Shown: in pieces, positions 20,785 to 30,904 of the stretch
How positions within the stretch are numbered: the stretch's first letter is position 1
How the letters are laid out: each line of letters starts with the position of its first letter
The notes under the pieces: model-generated
What the model was told of the DNA's origin: nothing
The model's input: the letters and a program-made list of their open reading frames with translations, nothing else
Databases searched by the model: none
Program-made: the position numbers and the translations under genes
Origin: Azorinus chamasolen
Taxonomy: Eukaryota > Mollusca > Bivalvia > Cardiida > Solecurtidae
Assembly (NCBI GenBank): GCA_963576725.1
Contig: OY755239.1
Location: forward strand, 60,419,453-60,483,452
Length of the DNA stretch: 64,000 bases
Direction: 5' to 3'

Positions 20785-21084
20785 TATTTTTTGTTGTTTT
20801 GTTTTGAATTTGTTTTGTTTGGTACGTCGCTTTATTTCTGACATATAGCGGCTAATTACAGTGGAGGAACACCCAGAGATGACTGTCCACTGCATTGTTT
20901 TGTGCACAGAAGAACAACCGAGTAGAACCACTGACCTAACTCAAGCCAGCTGGAAGGGTTCCTCACATGAAAAAATCAAAGGTCCAAGGAGAAACTGAAC
21001 CTATCTTTTTTGCACAAGTATAGCCAACCAGAGCAATTATCACATCTGAAATCTTTTGTTATAGCTGAACTAATTAATCATATC

Positions 21085-21252
21085 ATTTTTATACCACCAT
21101 ACGCACACAGGAGTGTTTGGTATTGGTAGAAACTGCACAGTCAGATATATTATAATTCCTTAAGCAAACATAGCAGACCCAGATCAGACGGCTCCTACAA
21201 AAGTCTTTTGAACTGGGTCTACTCTGTTTGCAAAGGCGTGAAAAAAAGTTTG
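21085..21252 (+). mobile_element. B2 element, right part
   Basis: GTTTGGTATTGGTAGAAACT, TCCTTAAGCAAACATAGC, hairpin centre GACGGCTCCTACAAAAGTC, then GGGTCTACTCTGTTTGCAAA and GGCGTGAAAAAA. The left half and terminal TTAA are absent. Confidence 0.72.
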
Positions 21253-21593
21253 ATACTGTTGTATATAAGTATGGTATATATTCGAAGAAATCGGCTTGAA
21301 ACAATTAAGTTACATCTTCACTGGGAATTACATTTCTAAATTACCTGAACGCTGGTGAGTATATTTGTATAATTGTTTTCTACCGTTGAACGTTGCTTAC
21401 TTCAAACATTTGTTTGATCATAAATCACAAGAAATCGATCCTCGTTTGTTGTAAGGTGTTTTGGGAGTCTGCTATAAATGTCAATTTGATGAAGTGTGCA
21501 GTTTATTTCTCTGATTGTTAAACCGTAAGACACATTCATTTCAAGTCAGTATAATTATATTGTTTATCCTTATCAAACTATCCTCCACCCGAA

Positions 21594-21655
21594 ATCAGTT
21601 TGGATCCAGATGAGGCCCTGAGATACTCGGCGTCTCATCAGGATCAACACGTGTT
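21594..21655 (+). mobile_element. E-type hairpin fragment
   Basis: CAGTTTGGATCCAGATGAGG, then TACTCGGCGTCTCATCAGGA. Isolated hairpin without recognised E flanks. Confidence 0.6.
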
Positions 21656-21719
21656 GAGACCAGTCAGTTATGTCCTTGTAAACCGAGAAACTGCCAACCA
21701 ATCTATGCACGTCAATTTG

Positions 21720-22210
21720 GTTTAACATATAATACTTGATGTAATTTAGTGGCCGTTAAATAGAGATAATTTGACAGAAAACTCCCGTAAGTCCGAACAT
21801 TCAAATAAGTATCATTATCGCAATATGTCATGTGGCAAATTAATACAGGGTACATGTAAAACCTATACAGGAAACTCCTCTAGGGGTTTTCGGCATAACT
21901 TGCACACTGCATCAACCCTTTCCCTCAAATTGACGTGATTTCACGCATTTGCAAACCGAGTAGACCCAGATCAGACGATAGGAGCCGTCTGATCAAGGTC
22001 TGCTCTGTTTGCTACATGTAGTGAATTTCTTTACCTTCTAAATCACTAAAATGTTCCACCTTCCATATTTTTTTTTATCCATGAGTATTCAGTAGGTATT
22101 GAAATTTGGAATAAACATAGAACAGGGAACGGATTAAACAGTTATCTGCCTAAAAGGGTAATAGGCTCTCAAATCTTCCTAACTAAAAGTTCTAATAATC
22201 GAGGTGTTAC
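21720..22210. mobile_element. TA-hairpin remnants split by a B1 element
   Basis: 21,720-21,775 matches the right arm of an ATAACGG-class hairpin (ACTTGATGTAATTTAGTGGC). A decayed ATTCGAA-class copy follows: GACAGAAAACTCCCGTAAGT, centre AAACTCCTCTAGGGG and GCACACTGCAT. It resumes after B1 with CAGTTATCTGCCTAAAAGGG and ends ATAATCGAGGTGTTACTG. Confidence 0.68.
21912..22137 (+). mobile_element. B1 TTAA element, nested
   Basis: TCAACCCTTTCCCTCAAATT to GGAACGGATTAA. Hairpin GCAAACCGAGTAGACCCAG, centre GACGATAGGAGCCGTC, closing GGTCTGCTCTGTTTGC; B1 body CCACCTTCCATATTTT and AGTATTCAGTAGGTATT. Confidence 0.85.
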
Positions 22211-22289
22211 TGTCATAAGTCGCTAAATACTATACGCATTAAGCTGTAATTGCTACATGTATTACATTCACCATTTTCGTTCATTTTAC

Positions 22290-22600
22290 ATGTACGATTT
22301 AACACATAGAATACGCCAATGGAATCTCGTGACATCGTAGACAATATACGCTGAGTGCCCTAGTTTTATGTTGTAAGTAAAAATATGATTATTAGATAAA
22401 AAGGCTCGAAACGATTCCATTAGATAAGGAGATAAAATACTGGTAATGGCCCCATTTAGCTAATATGACATGTGACATGATAAAGCTGAGGATAAAAAAG
22501 TATAGTGTGAATATACTTAACTTCATGAAGCACATACATGTACTTATTTTCCCTTTCTTCTGCTGCGTAATATAAAGTTCTATTACACCAATGTTTCAAT
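22290..22600 (+). repeat. Dispersed sequence L, copy 1
   Basis: Diverged but collinear with 34,460-34,770. Shared words include TTACATGTACGA, TTTTATGTTG, CTCGAAA, GGAGATAAA or AGAGATAAA, GGCC/GATCCCATT, AAAGTTCTATTA and TGTTTCAATATTT. No TIRs or coding potential seen. Confidence 0.6.
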
Positions 22601-22607
22601 ATTTCTA

Positions 22608-22892
22608 TTAACCCTTCTCTTGCTGAATTAAAAAAAATACATTTCTTCTTTACCCATGCCTTTTTGTATAATTACATATTATATGATATGATATATATAT
22701 GATATACGGTATCTTCACTGTGTACACGTATTTCGCTATGCAATCACTGCTGTGGAGTGCACTGGTTGCACAATCAACTTGTAAACAGTGCAGACCCCGA
22801 TGAGACAGCTCCCGCAGGAGCTGTCTCATCTGGGTCTTCACTATTTACAGGTAGGTACATGTATATTGACGTGAATAGCAAGCGAAGGATTG
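22608..22892 (-). mobile_element. D-family TTAA element, reverse
   Basis: TTAACCCTTCTCTTGCTGAA to AGCAAGCGAAGGATTGA. Near-perfect hairpin at 22,781-22,848 (GTAAACAGTGCAGACCCCG, centre CAGCTCCCGCAGGAGCTG). Carries an extra ATAT-rich patch around 22,675-22,705. Confidence 0.9.
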
Positions 22893-23139
22893 AGCTGATT
22901 CCTATATTCAAGAGACAGCACATTTTAATAAGTGAATAGAAATGCTATTTTGCATGAACTTTGTTGAGCAAAAAGGTCACACAAATGTATCATCTCAAAA
23001 TTGTTTCCCATTAAATATGATATGAAAAAAATAGGTCTGTATTATCTCCACGTTCAAGATCTCATATAGTGAACACATGCACTGTATACTGTTGCGAAGT
23101 TTGGATTAAAACATGGACAACGACATTAGTTTTGGATTT

Positions 23140-23300
23140 ACAACAGAGTAGACCCAGATCAGGCGGCTTCTGTAGGAGCCGTCTGATCAGGGTCTGCTCT
23201 GTTTGCTTATCATATAATATACATGTACATAATAATTATGAATATATGATATCTGTTATTGCCAAATATGGCTGTGTCCATGTGTTATTAGAACAGTTAA
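23140..23300 (-). mobile_element. B2 element, reverse, partial
   Basis: Hairpin CAACAGAGTAGACCCAGATC, centre GGCTTCTGTAGGAGCC, closing CAGGGTCTGCTCTGTTTGC; then TATTGCCAAATATGGCTG and CATGTGTTATTAGAAC as in B2. Confidence 0.68.
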
Positions 23301-23434
23301 TGTTATCAATATTATGAAAATATCAAGATTACTGTTTGACATGAATATTAATGGGGGAATGGCTAAAACAATATATTCATTGAGAGAAATGTGTTTATCC
23401 AATAATACTTCCGTTAGTGGCACTTTTTACGACA

Positions 23435-23649
23435 TTAACCCTTTCGCTGCCAAACTCTGTCGTCTGCAACCTATGTCGTCTGCTACAAATTTTCATTCTT
23501 TTGATTTTCTTCATTTTTGTTTAAAAAGCATAATAACAGTAACAAATAGCTTGGATCCTGATGAGACACCGAGTTACTCGGCGTCTCATCTGAATCCAAA
23601 CTGTTTGCATAGGTAATCACAGATCCGGCATTGGCAGCGAAAGGGTTAA
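23435..23649 (+). mobile_element. E-family TTAA element, complete
   Basis: TTAACCCTTTCGCTGCCAAA to GGCAGCGAAAGGGTTAA, 215 bp. Body TACAAATTTTCATTCTTTTG; hairpin GCTTGGATCCTGATGAGACA with centre CCGAGTTACTCGG. Confidence 0.92.
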
Positions 23650-24139
23650 GATGGAATTGACAATTTATCTCCTTATCCCCCATCTGTTTATAAAGTTGAT
23701 TATGTCAATTTGGCACCATTTTGATTACTTTGAATTAGACTGATATAGTAGGAAGTAGTGTAGACACTGATTTAATTGCTCTTCCAGAACAAGTGTGATC
23801 TGAGTCTGCCCTATGTGGCTAATGGTACTATCAACAATGTTAAGGGACGGTGACCTTTGTATATGTTTAAAACAATGTAAACGAAATTTATTGATAACAC
23901 ATTTTGCAGATGTATAATACAAATATTTAACTGTTATTGCGTTCCAATAAACCTGATTTCCACTTTTATCCGAAAAACGTCGCAGTAACAGTTTTAGACC
24001 ATATGATTGCTTGTTTTGTTTTTGTTATTTATTGCTTTATATTTTATTTATTAACCGGCGTTCAAGCAATTAAACCGTAGGTAGTAATTGTACGTTAGAT
24101 GTTTCAATGAGATTATTGAAATGAACTGTGATATAAATT

Positions 24140-24280
24140 CAGAGGACCAGTTAAGATGCGTAATTGAAAACTTTTTAAGACGATCCTAAAAAGAGGTTAC
24201 AGCAAAGGGTTTTGTGAAGAAATGACGATGTTACATATAATATTTGAATACGCACATTTATCTGTAGCTTTGTATAATAA
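24140..24280 (+). mobile_element. I-family palindromic element, decayed copy
   Basis: AGTTAAGATGCGTAATTGAA, AGACGATCCTAAAAAGAGG, GGGTTTTGTGAAGAAATGAC and ATACGCACATTTATCTGTAG match I copies, but the left half of the hairpin is gone. Confidence 0.6.
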
Positions 24281-24372
24281 TTCAAAACGTTTCAAAACGT
24301 TAAAGTTCGAAGTTGCAAGTTGTATATAGTAATGTTATTTCAAAAGGTAGGGGCGCAATGCAGATGTTTATA

Positions 24373-24780
24373 CAGTAGAATCCCATTGATATGACCATTT
24401 AACCTTTTCGGCGCCAAATTTCTAATTGTTGTCTGCAATCCAAGTTTGTTAAATCATTCAGTAAAATGAGGAAATGAGATAAATAAATGCAAATTTCAAA
24501 GGAATAAAGCACATATATAGAAATAGAGACTGAGACAAATAGTGAATGTTCGTACCTTGAAAAGGTGGCGTCTGATCTGGGACTGCACCATTTGTCGTGG
24601 TGCATTTATGTGACTGCGGCGGTGAAAGGGTTAATGCATAACACTGGGTGGTTATAAAAGCAGGTGGCGCGGCTTAACACCAGACGCATGTGATGTATAA
24701 CTTTTGCCATGCATTAAGCTACATACATGGCTTTAAGGTCCAGATTTATAACTGTTTTTATGGTTGCATTCGATACGTTA
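24373..24780. mobile_element. TA hairpin (AATGCG class) split by an F element
   Basis: CAGTAGAATCCCATTGATAT then the TTAA insert; resumes TGGTTATAAAAGCAGGTGGC, GATGTATAACTTTTGCCATG, CATTAAGCTACATACATGGC and TTATGGTTGCATTCGATACG. The right end is lost. Confidence 0.72.
24399..24634 (+). mobile_element. F-family TTAA element, nested
   Basis: TTAACCTTTTCGGCGCCAAA to GGCGGTGAAAGGGTTAA. The hairpin left arm is cut (CAAATAGTGAATGTTCGTAC), leaving CTTGAAAAGGTGGCGTC and GGGACTGCACCATTTGTCG. Confidence 0.88.
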
Positions 24781-24868
24781 CATGTATATGTTTTCTGTAT
24801 AACATGCTGTCACATTATCAGTTTTACTTCCAATGCGATTATACAGGAATAATATAACATATGGAATA

Positions 24869-25240
24869 CAGTAAACCCTCTCTAAACCGGACGTTTAATT
24901 TAGTATCAATATTGGTCTTGGAGACAGGTGGCAACTTAATGCAGGTTGAAAGTCAAACAGAAACCTCCCCCAGCCACCTGGCTAAAAGTATATACGCGGT
25001 GTCAGATATAAATACTAGAATTCCGGTTAAGAGGTGGGGGGGGGGGTTAGATTGCAGATACAAATAAGAAGTACAATGTAATCACGTGCAATACATTAAC
25101 GTCTCGCTATTGCGACCACATATATTATTAACAAAGAAGTATGTATGAGCAGGTGGATGCTTAATGCAGGGCAAAAGTAATGCAAGAAGGTCATAAATGA
25201 GATTTCTGCATAACTTTCGTCCTGTACTAAGCTACCACTT
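24869..25240. mobile_element. Two decayed TA hairpins
   Basis: 24,869-25,045 (AACCGG class): CAGTAAACCCTCTCTAAACC, CAGGTGGCAACTTAATGCAG, TAGAATTCCGGTTAAGAGG, ending in a G run. 25,097-25,240 (AATGCG class): GTCTCGCTATTGCGACC, CAGGTGGATGCTTAATGCAG, TAAGCTACCACTTG. Confidence 0.7.
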
Positions 25241-25242
25241 GT

Positions 25243-25332
25243 TGAACCCTTTCCTCGATAGTTACGCCTTTTAACGCCTTTGCAAACAGGGATTACCCAG
25301 ATCAGAAGCTCCTGTAGGAGCCAATCTTATAC
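25243..25332 (+). mobile_element. B1 element, left end only
   Basis: TGAACCCTTTCCTCGATAGT, GCCTTTGCAAACAGGGATTA and AGAAGCTCCTGTAGGAGCC; the element stops there. It sits in the TTAA-equivalent of a TA-hairpin arm. Confidence 0.62.
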
Positions 25333-25404
25333 CGGAATTCAGAATAACCATGATTTACTGCGTGGCTAGTTTTTATTTGAATATGTGATAGAAAACTCCA
25401 ACTA

Positions 25405-25723
25405 CAGTAAAACCTCTCTATAACGGCAATTAGATAATGTTAATTAGTTGGTATTTAGGGCAGGAGACAGCTTAAAGCAAGGTGAAAGTAAAACAGAACG
25501 CTCCTATATACTGTATAGTGGCCGTTATAGAGAGGTTTTACTGGAGTCTGTCGGAAAAACGAAAGACTGTAGAGACACCTGGGAATGCGCTGGTTGCAAT
25601 GGGTGAATTTGGTAGATGTTTCTTAGATATTTCTTATGACTTTTGTCATGCATTAAGCAGCCACCTGCCTATTTGTATCCAAACACCTCTCATGCAGAAT
25701 TCCGGTTAAGAGGGGTTCCACTG
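25405..25723. mobile_element. ATAACGG TA hairpin (139 bp) plus right half of another
   Basis: 25,405-25,543 has both TIRs (CAGTAAAACCTCTCTATAAC, AGAGAGGTTTTACTG) and the left core to AACGCTCCTATA, then jumps to AGTGGCCG. 25,570-25,723 is a right half of the AACCGG class (CATTAAGCAGCCACCTGCC, GAATTCCGGTTAAGAGGGG, TTCCACTG). Confidence 0.78.
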
Positions 25724-26230
25724 TACATACAATTACAGATTTCCAGATTTTATTTGATGCCTCTGCTCTTCTGTATTTGTCTGATGCCCTGAGACAGTCG
25801 TGGTTCTTCTTGGATATTTGCTAATTAAGCCCTCGAACTGGCTTATTTGTCAGCCTCGGTCCAGGACACTCAAAGACAAATATTAACTTACGTAAAAACA
25901 GTCTCACTCATCGTCCACTCTTCGTTCTCCTTTCATATTTGCTTTTATAATATTGATACTGTCTAGACTATTTTCGAAAAGGGCATACTGAGAAAATTAA
26001 AGTAAATTGTCACGCAAAATAGAGTTGAGTGTATCGTGAACCATTATATATTAACAAGAGATAACCTGGGTTATTAACCAGTAGGGACCCAGAGCGAAAT
26101 AGTACTTTAACCCCCTTCAGGGTCTGCTATATCATAAGCAAACGTGTTTGATGAGGATGCGACGCCAAGTGTCTAATCAAATATCCAAACTGTTCGGCTC
26201 TCTTTTTATCTTTTTGTAAAGTTGTAATAT

Positions 26231-26478
26231 TTAACCATTTCCCTGTTCTATGTTTAGTCCAAATTTCGATACCTACTGAATATTCATAAGCAAAATAGTT
26301 ATAATGGAGTATAGAAAGTGAAACATTGTAACCATTTAGAAAGTAAAGAAACAGATTTATCAAATTCCATTAGCAAACAGAGCGGACCCTGATCAGACGG
26401 CTCCTGTAGGAGCTGTCTGATCTGGGTCTACTCTGTTTGCAGATGCTTGAAAACACGTTTATATGAGGGAAATGGTGA
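26231..26478 (-). mobile_element. B1 element, reverse
   Basis: TTAACCATTTCCCTGTTCTA, AATTTCGATACCTACTGAAT, ATAGAAAGTGAAACATTGTA, perfect hairpin at 26,373-26,440 (GCAAACAGAGCGGACCCTG, centre GGCTCCTGTAGGAGC), end ATATGAGGGAAATGGTGAA. Confidence 0.88.
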
Positions 26479-26479
26479 A

Positions 26480-27000
26480 AACAGACGAGAATGTGTTCAG
26501 CAGACGACTATTCTGGCACTGAAAGAGTTCATTGCAACAGTAATATAGTGTATTTACAATTAATATAGGCAGGGAATGTGTCCTTATAGGTGATGGAAAT
26601 GTAGCATTTGCCCTAACACGCCACTGCGACTAAAGTCACTCTTGAAAATGTTTTAATTTTTGGGCAGCTTATCTGGACCTCTGAACACCGTTCAAGTACA
26701 CGCGAAATAGTGAATCACAAAACATAATTACACTGTAACTATTACCACACATGATAATGTCTGCTAAAAGTTGAATCTGCTTACAATTTTGACTACTTCC
26801 CATTCGGTCAGACATTTAGGAAAGTATTGACCGAGTGTCAAATAGCTTCGATCCTAATAGTGTCAAATAGCTTCGATCCTAATAGTGTCAAATAGCTTCG
26901 ATCCTAATGGTACTCCCATTATCTCGTCATCAGATCTAGATCCGTGCTGTTTGTCAATTTGATTCAGGGCGTGGTAAACGGGGGAAGGGTCAACTAACTT
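26480..27000 (+). repeat. Duplicated block N, copy 1
   Basis: Diverged collinear match to 46.40-46.71 kb: CAAGTACACGCGAAATAGTGA versus ATATACACAAAATAGTGA, GTCTGCT, TTGAATCTGC or TTGAATTCGG, and GACCGAGTGTCAAA versus GACTGATTGTCAAA. The R-type hairpin near 26,836 has a stem word expanded threefold. Confidence 0.6.
26836..26910 (+). repeat. 25-bp tandem repeat, three copies, in a hairpin stem
   Basis: GTGTCAAATAGCTTCGATCC plus TAATA/G occurs three times in register. The unit corresponds to the left stem of an E/R-type hairpin; the opposite stem (TCAGATCTAGATCCGTGCTG) is single. Confidence 0.9.
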
Positions 27001-27023
27001 ATTTGCTAGTCTTTATTACAGCT

Positions 27024-27235
27024 TTAACCCAGTTCCTCATAGGCTATTTTTAGATCGAACCTGTTTGATTAAGTCTATCGAAAAGGAGCATTTACTAGAG
27101 AAAAGAAGGCTTTTAGAACTGAGTGGTTTTAAAACCATTGTGATAAATAGAGCATTTGCTCTATTTATCACAATGGTTTCTTAAAGTGACGTTTTCAGAG
27201 TCGTCAAAAGTCGTCAATATGCGGGAATGGGTTAA
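27024..27235 (-). mobile_element. C-family TTAA element, reverse, complete
   Basis: TTAACCCAGTTCCTCATAGG to GCGGGAATGGGTTAA. Hairpin ACCATTGTGATAAATAGAGC, shortened centre ATTTGCTCTATT, closing ATTTATCACAATGGTTTC. Confidence 0.92.
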
Positions 27236-27239
27236 TAGC

Positions 27240-27330
27240 ATTTATAGATGTAAGTGTGCATGTCACAGGTAAAGCTCAAGCAAACATTTAGACAATCGGT
27301 TTCAATTCATTATATTAAATGCTTTATATC
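27240..27330 (+). repeat. Duplicated block, segment matching 46,990-47,080
   Basis: GTGCATGTCACAGGTAAAGC and TTTAGACAATCGGTTTCAAT align with GTGCGTGCCACGGGTAAAGT and TTTAGACAGTGGATTCCACT at 47.0 kb. The C element lies left of it here but right of it in the other copy. Confidence 0.65.
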
Positions 27331-27335
27331 ACTTA

Positions 27336-27870
27336 CAGTAAAACCTCTCAAAACCGGACATTCAATTTAGTATAAATGTCGGTCCTAGAGATAGGAGACA
27401 GCTTAACACTGGGTGAAAGTCATGCAGAAACTTCCTAGCTCCTTTATGAGCTTTTTGCATGCCTTTCATTCTGCATTAAGCAGCCACCTGCATGAAAGAA
27501 ACTAAATTTGCATATATAGAGGATCTGTCGCGAGTTGTCTTTTAAGATCACATGTTCCTAAACGAGCGTTAGAAAACGTTATTAAGCGAGCCTTTGGCGA
27601 GCTTAATAATATTTTCTTGATGAGTTTAGGAACATGTGATCTTAAAAGACAACGAGCATCAGATTCTTTTTCTCACATAACTATAACTGTATTTTCGCCG
27701 TTTTAATGACATGTAAACATCGGTTTCCATGGTTTGACGTCATATATAACGCATGACGTCATATATGTTCTAAAGTGTTCTTACACGTGTTACAGATCAC
27801 GTGTTCTAAACCGGAGATAAGGGGGGTTATGTGAGAAAATAGAATTCCGGTTTAGAAGGACCTCGAACAT
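27336..27870. mobile_element. TA hairpin (AACCGG class) with a foreign palindrome inserted
   Basis: CAGTAAAACCTCTCAAAACC, AGGAGACAGCTTAACACTGG, centre CTAGCTCCTTTATGAGC, GCATTAAGCAGCCACCTGC, then foreign sequence (about 27,515-27,840), then AGAATTCCGGTTTAGAAGG. The final TTTTACTG is missing. Confidence 0.75.
27535..27652. repeat. Long hairpin, 29-bp perfect stem
   Basis: 27,535-27,563 (TTGTCTTTTAAGATCACATG...) pairs exactly with 27,624-27,652. An inner stem TTATTAAGC/GCTTAATAA surrounds GAGCCTTTGGCGAG. CTCACATAAC at about 27,672 is mirrored by GTTATGTGAG at about 27,826, hinting at outer termini. Confidence 0.85.
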
Positions 27871-27879
27871 ATCAGTATT

Positions 27880-28003
27880 GAACTCAGTATCAATACCGAA
27901 TAAGCATATAGATCAGACCCTGATCAGCAGCCTTGTGATCTTGCTCGGCTCTGTTTGCAAATGCGTGAACAAAGCATCTCTATCAGGGGAATGATTGAAC
28001 AAG
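27880..28003 (+). mobile_element. B2 element remnant
   Basis: AAGCATATAGATCAGACCCT, hairpin remnant GATCAGCAGCCTTGTGATC, GGCTCTGTTTGCAAATGCGT, end TCTCTATCAGGGGAATG. The equivalent B2 element at 47.42-47.65 kb occupies the same place in the duplicated block. Confidence 0.65.
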
Positions 28004-28290
28004 CCGCGCGTTGTTTCTCTTTATTACTTACACCGGCAGCTGCTGCTCATGCTTTCTGCGCCTTCTATATTTCTTATCTGATGAATGAATTAGACGATTG
28101 AAGAAGTCTTTGATGGTCTACAAATCGCATTATACATTTAAATGTGTGTTTATTGCCTCGACATACATATTTGGTTAACAAGAACTTTGCTGGATGAGAC
28201 TGTCGAAAGTGACTATAATGTAATACGAGACATTTCTAAGATTAAATTTATAAACGGAGGCAAACCTTCCTGTGATATAATAAGAAATAC
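28004..28290 (+). repeat. Duplicated block M, copy 1
   Basis: Collinear with 47,655-47,940: ACAAGCCGC, TTTATTACTTACACCGGC, ATGAATTAGACGATTGAA, GTCTTTGATGG, CCTCGACATACATATT and TAATGTAATA are shared. It shows the block continues past the B2 element. No coding function recognised. Confidence 0.75.
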
Positions 28291-28312
28291 GCATGGGATT
28301 ATTCTATCAGAA

Positions 28313-28522
28313 ATCCAGATAAGATGCGTAAAATAAAACATTTTCAAGAATATCTCATTCAAGAATAACTCCTTTATTTCTCCACCAAACCCTATATTGT
28401 GACCACTCTTTAGAATCGTCTCTTCGAGACGATTCTAAAGAGTGGTCACAACATAGGGTTTGTTGGAGAAATGACCATTTTAATACATAGTATCTGAGTA
28501 CGCACATTTAGGCCTACATGTA
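28313..28522. mobile_element. I-family palindromic element
   Basis: Starts CAGATAAGATGCGTAAAAT. A 60-bp near-perfect hairpin (CCAAACCCTATATTGTGACC, ACTCTTTAGAATCGTCTC, centre CTCTTCGAGAG) follows, then AATGACCATTTTAATACATA and GAGTACGCACATTTA. CAGATAAG...TGCGTA at left mirrors TACGCAC..TTATCTG in better copies, a probable TIR. Confidence 0.82.
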
Positions 28523-28852
28523 CATGTATCTGTTGCATGGTTCTGTTTCTCAATTTCCTCGGTCGTATTTCTTTTGGTGCTTACATCATGCAACAATAAC
28601 AAAGTACACCAGAATTTAAGGCGTTTTTGTATTTCATTTGCAATTGACAGACTGGTATATGGGCATGGCTCGTTCACGACGGCTGTTTTAACAAGAAACG
28701 AAAATGTGGTTATCACATCCTTATTCGTACCTTAGATGTGAATCATTTCTGTAGCAATAAGAAAAAAGAACGCTAGTCATTGATTATGATATACGTATAT
28801 ACAGATACTATGCTTGACAATCAAACATCACAAGATGAGGCGCAGTGTACTG

Positions 28853-28991
28853 CAGTAAACGCCCTCTAAACCGGAATTCTAGTTGAGAAACATTTAGATA
28901 CTTGTAGACAGGTGACTGCATTAAGCTGCAACCTGTCTCCAAGACCGATATTTATACTAAATTGAACGTCCAGTTTCGAGGGGTTTTACTA
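28853..28991. mobile_element. TA hairpin, AACCGG class, centre deleted
   Basis: CAGTAAACGCCCTCTAAACC, GACAGGTGACTGCATTAAGC, ACCTGTCTCCAAGACCG, GTTTCGAGGGGTTTTACTA. 139 bp; the arms join without the GAAAG...CTCC core. Confidence 0.82.
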
Positions 28992-29426
28992 TACAAACAA
29001 ACAAGTGTACGTATTTTTGTGCATATAAACCTTAACAGTCCGTTCTAATCGGACGCAAGTGTCTTTGTCTGGTGTTTAAGAAAATACAGTCAGTAGTTTT
29101 AATGTTAGCGCAATGTAGTGCTTTGTTGCATGCAAAACAGAAGAATCTCGTGACATGACTACAGTGGTAAATACGCTATTCCTACCCACTTAACGCGTTT
29201 CTTACGCGTTACCTAACCGTTCGTTACCCGTTTCTTAGCCGTTTCGTTAAACGGGTTTCTAACCGTTTGTTTACGCGTATCTTAACGCGTTTCCTAAACG
29301 TTTAAGTGCCCGGATGAAAGGGGAGTAATCATGGACGAAAGGGGGGTAATCCTTGATATGCCCTTTCTTTGAAATGGTGGACATTCTCATTTACCTGTTG
29401 GACACTCCTGATATGTAAAATTAAGA

Positions 29427-29668
29427 TTAACCCTTTCGCTGCCAAACTCTGTCGTCTGCTAACTTTGTCGTCTGCTACAAATTTTCATTCTTTTGATTTT
29501 CTTCATTTTTGTTTCAAAAACATAGTAACAGTAACAAACAGTTTTGATCCCGATGAGATGCCGAGTTACTCGGCGTCTCATCTGGGTCCAAAACCTTTTG
29601 CGTCTCATCTGGATCCAAACTGTTTGCAAAGGTAATCACATATCCGACATTGGCAGCGAAAGGGTTAA
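29427..29668 (+). mobile_element. E-family TTAA element nested in the 2.3-kb element
   Basis: TTAACCCTTTCGCTGCCAAA to GGCAGCGAAAGGGTTAA. The right stem is partly duplicated: CGTCTCATCTGGGTCCAAAA then CGTCTCATCTGGATCCAAAC. Confidence 0.92.
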
Positions 29669-30570
29669 CAGTATTTAAACTTTTAATTCTCGTTTCATTT
29701 CCATAAGATCTAGCTAGATCTAGATCTATATTAAAATATTGATCTACATTTTCGTTGCGTTCATCTATGTGTTGTTAAATGTCTTTTTTGCTACTGTACG
29801 TACAGTACCGTAGAAGATATAGTAGAAGTATTTTACAACAGATCTAGATCATATCATTCTAAACTATCTTTAAAACTAGAATTTATATTAATCTTAATTG
29901 GTCTAAAACGTTTGGATTTATATTTGTGCTGAGCCATAGATCTACAATTATTCAAAACATAGTTTTCTTGTATTTTGGAGAAGCTAAAAAAACATACTTT
30001 TAGATCATTGCATGGGCACATTATTTGGTATTTCTGTTACGTAATAGTTCGCAACTTTGTTGATAAGAAAGCAGTGGTGTGATCACTGTCAAGACCATTG
30101 TCCCCTGCTGAGAAAATAGCTAGGGGATTTACTGACCATGCATCTGGCAGCTTTGATCGTATATTTAGGCAGGGGAAAACATAAAGTCTTCAACTAAGAC
30201 AATTTATTTTCATGCATTCATAACAATTATAGCTCGAGTTAGTATTTTTAAAATATTTGAATGCGGGGAACAAAAGTACTGACATTTGAAAGCAGTGTAA
30301 ACACAGACAATATAGCTACAAAATCAGGGTGTTGATCAGGGTCTTCACTAGTATTTTCATAGGCCTAATTGAAATCATCTAGCAAATATAAGCCTGGTAA
30401 TAGTGAATGGAATATGATGGGCCATTCCACTTTTAAATTTCGGCATACAAAGGTTTAATCTTCACAAAGTAACAAAATAATAAGAACGTTTTCATAGTTA
30501 TATGTGAGCATGAAATATGCTTACTGTATTTGTTTAAAGCGCTTTAGATCTACCTCATAATGATGAAAAC
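29669..30570. other. Interior of the 2.3-kb element, no recognised gene
   Basis: AT-rich with several AGATCTAGATC words near 29,706-29,850. No RNA gene, family repeat or plausible coding frame seen. Confidence 0.4.
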
Positions 30571-30904
30571 ACCTTTGAAAACGTAATAGGTTCAGATCAG
30601 ATTGCTCGCGTGGAAGCCGTTTGATCTTGGGTCTGCATTATTTGCTTATCCCATTACATACACATGGATTTAACACTCTAAAGCATTTGCAAACAGAGTA
30701 AACCTAGACATGAAGGCTCTTGTAGGGACCGTCGGATCAGGGCCCACTCTGCTTATGAAATTATAAATTAATAGAATTGACTACATTTTCTACAAATATC
30801 AAAAAGGCGTGTGCACTTATACCGTTGTTAAATTCAGCAAGATCTAATAAACACTCATGATGTCATTTTTTTCTGACAGAAATACTCACATGGGAAAGGG
30901 TTAA
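30571..30904 (-). mobile_element. B-type hairpin remnant and a B2 element, reverse
   Basis: 30,571-30,655 has GGTTCAGATCAGATTGCTCG and CCGTTTGATCTTGGGTCTGC, a decayed B hairpin. 30,669-30,904 is a B2 copy with TTAA at both ends: GCAAACAGAGTAAACC, GGACCGTCGGATCAGGG, CACTCATGATGTCATTTTT, CATGGGAAAGGGTTAA. Confidence 0.8.
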
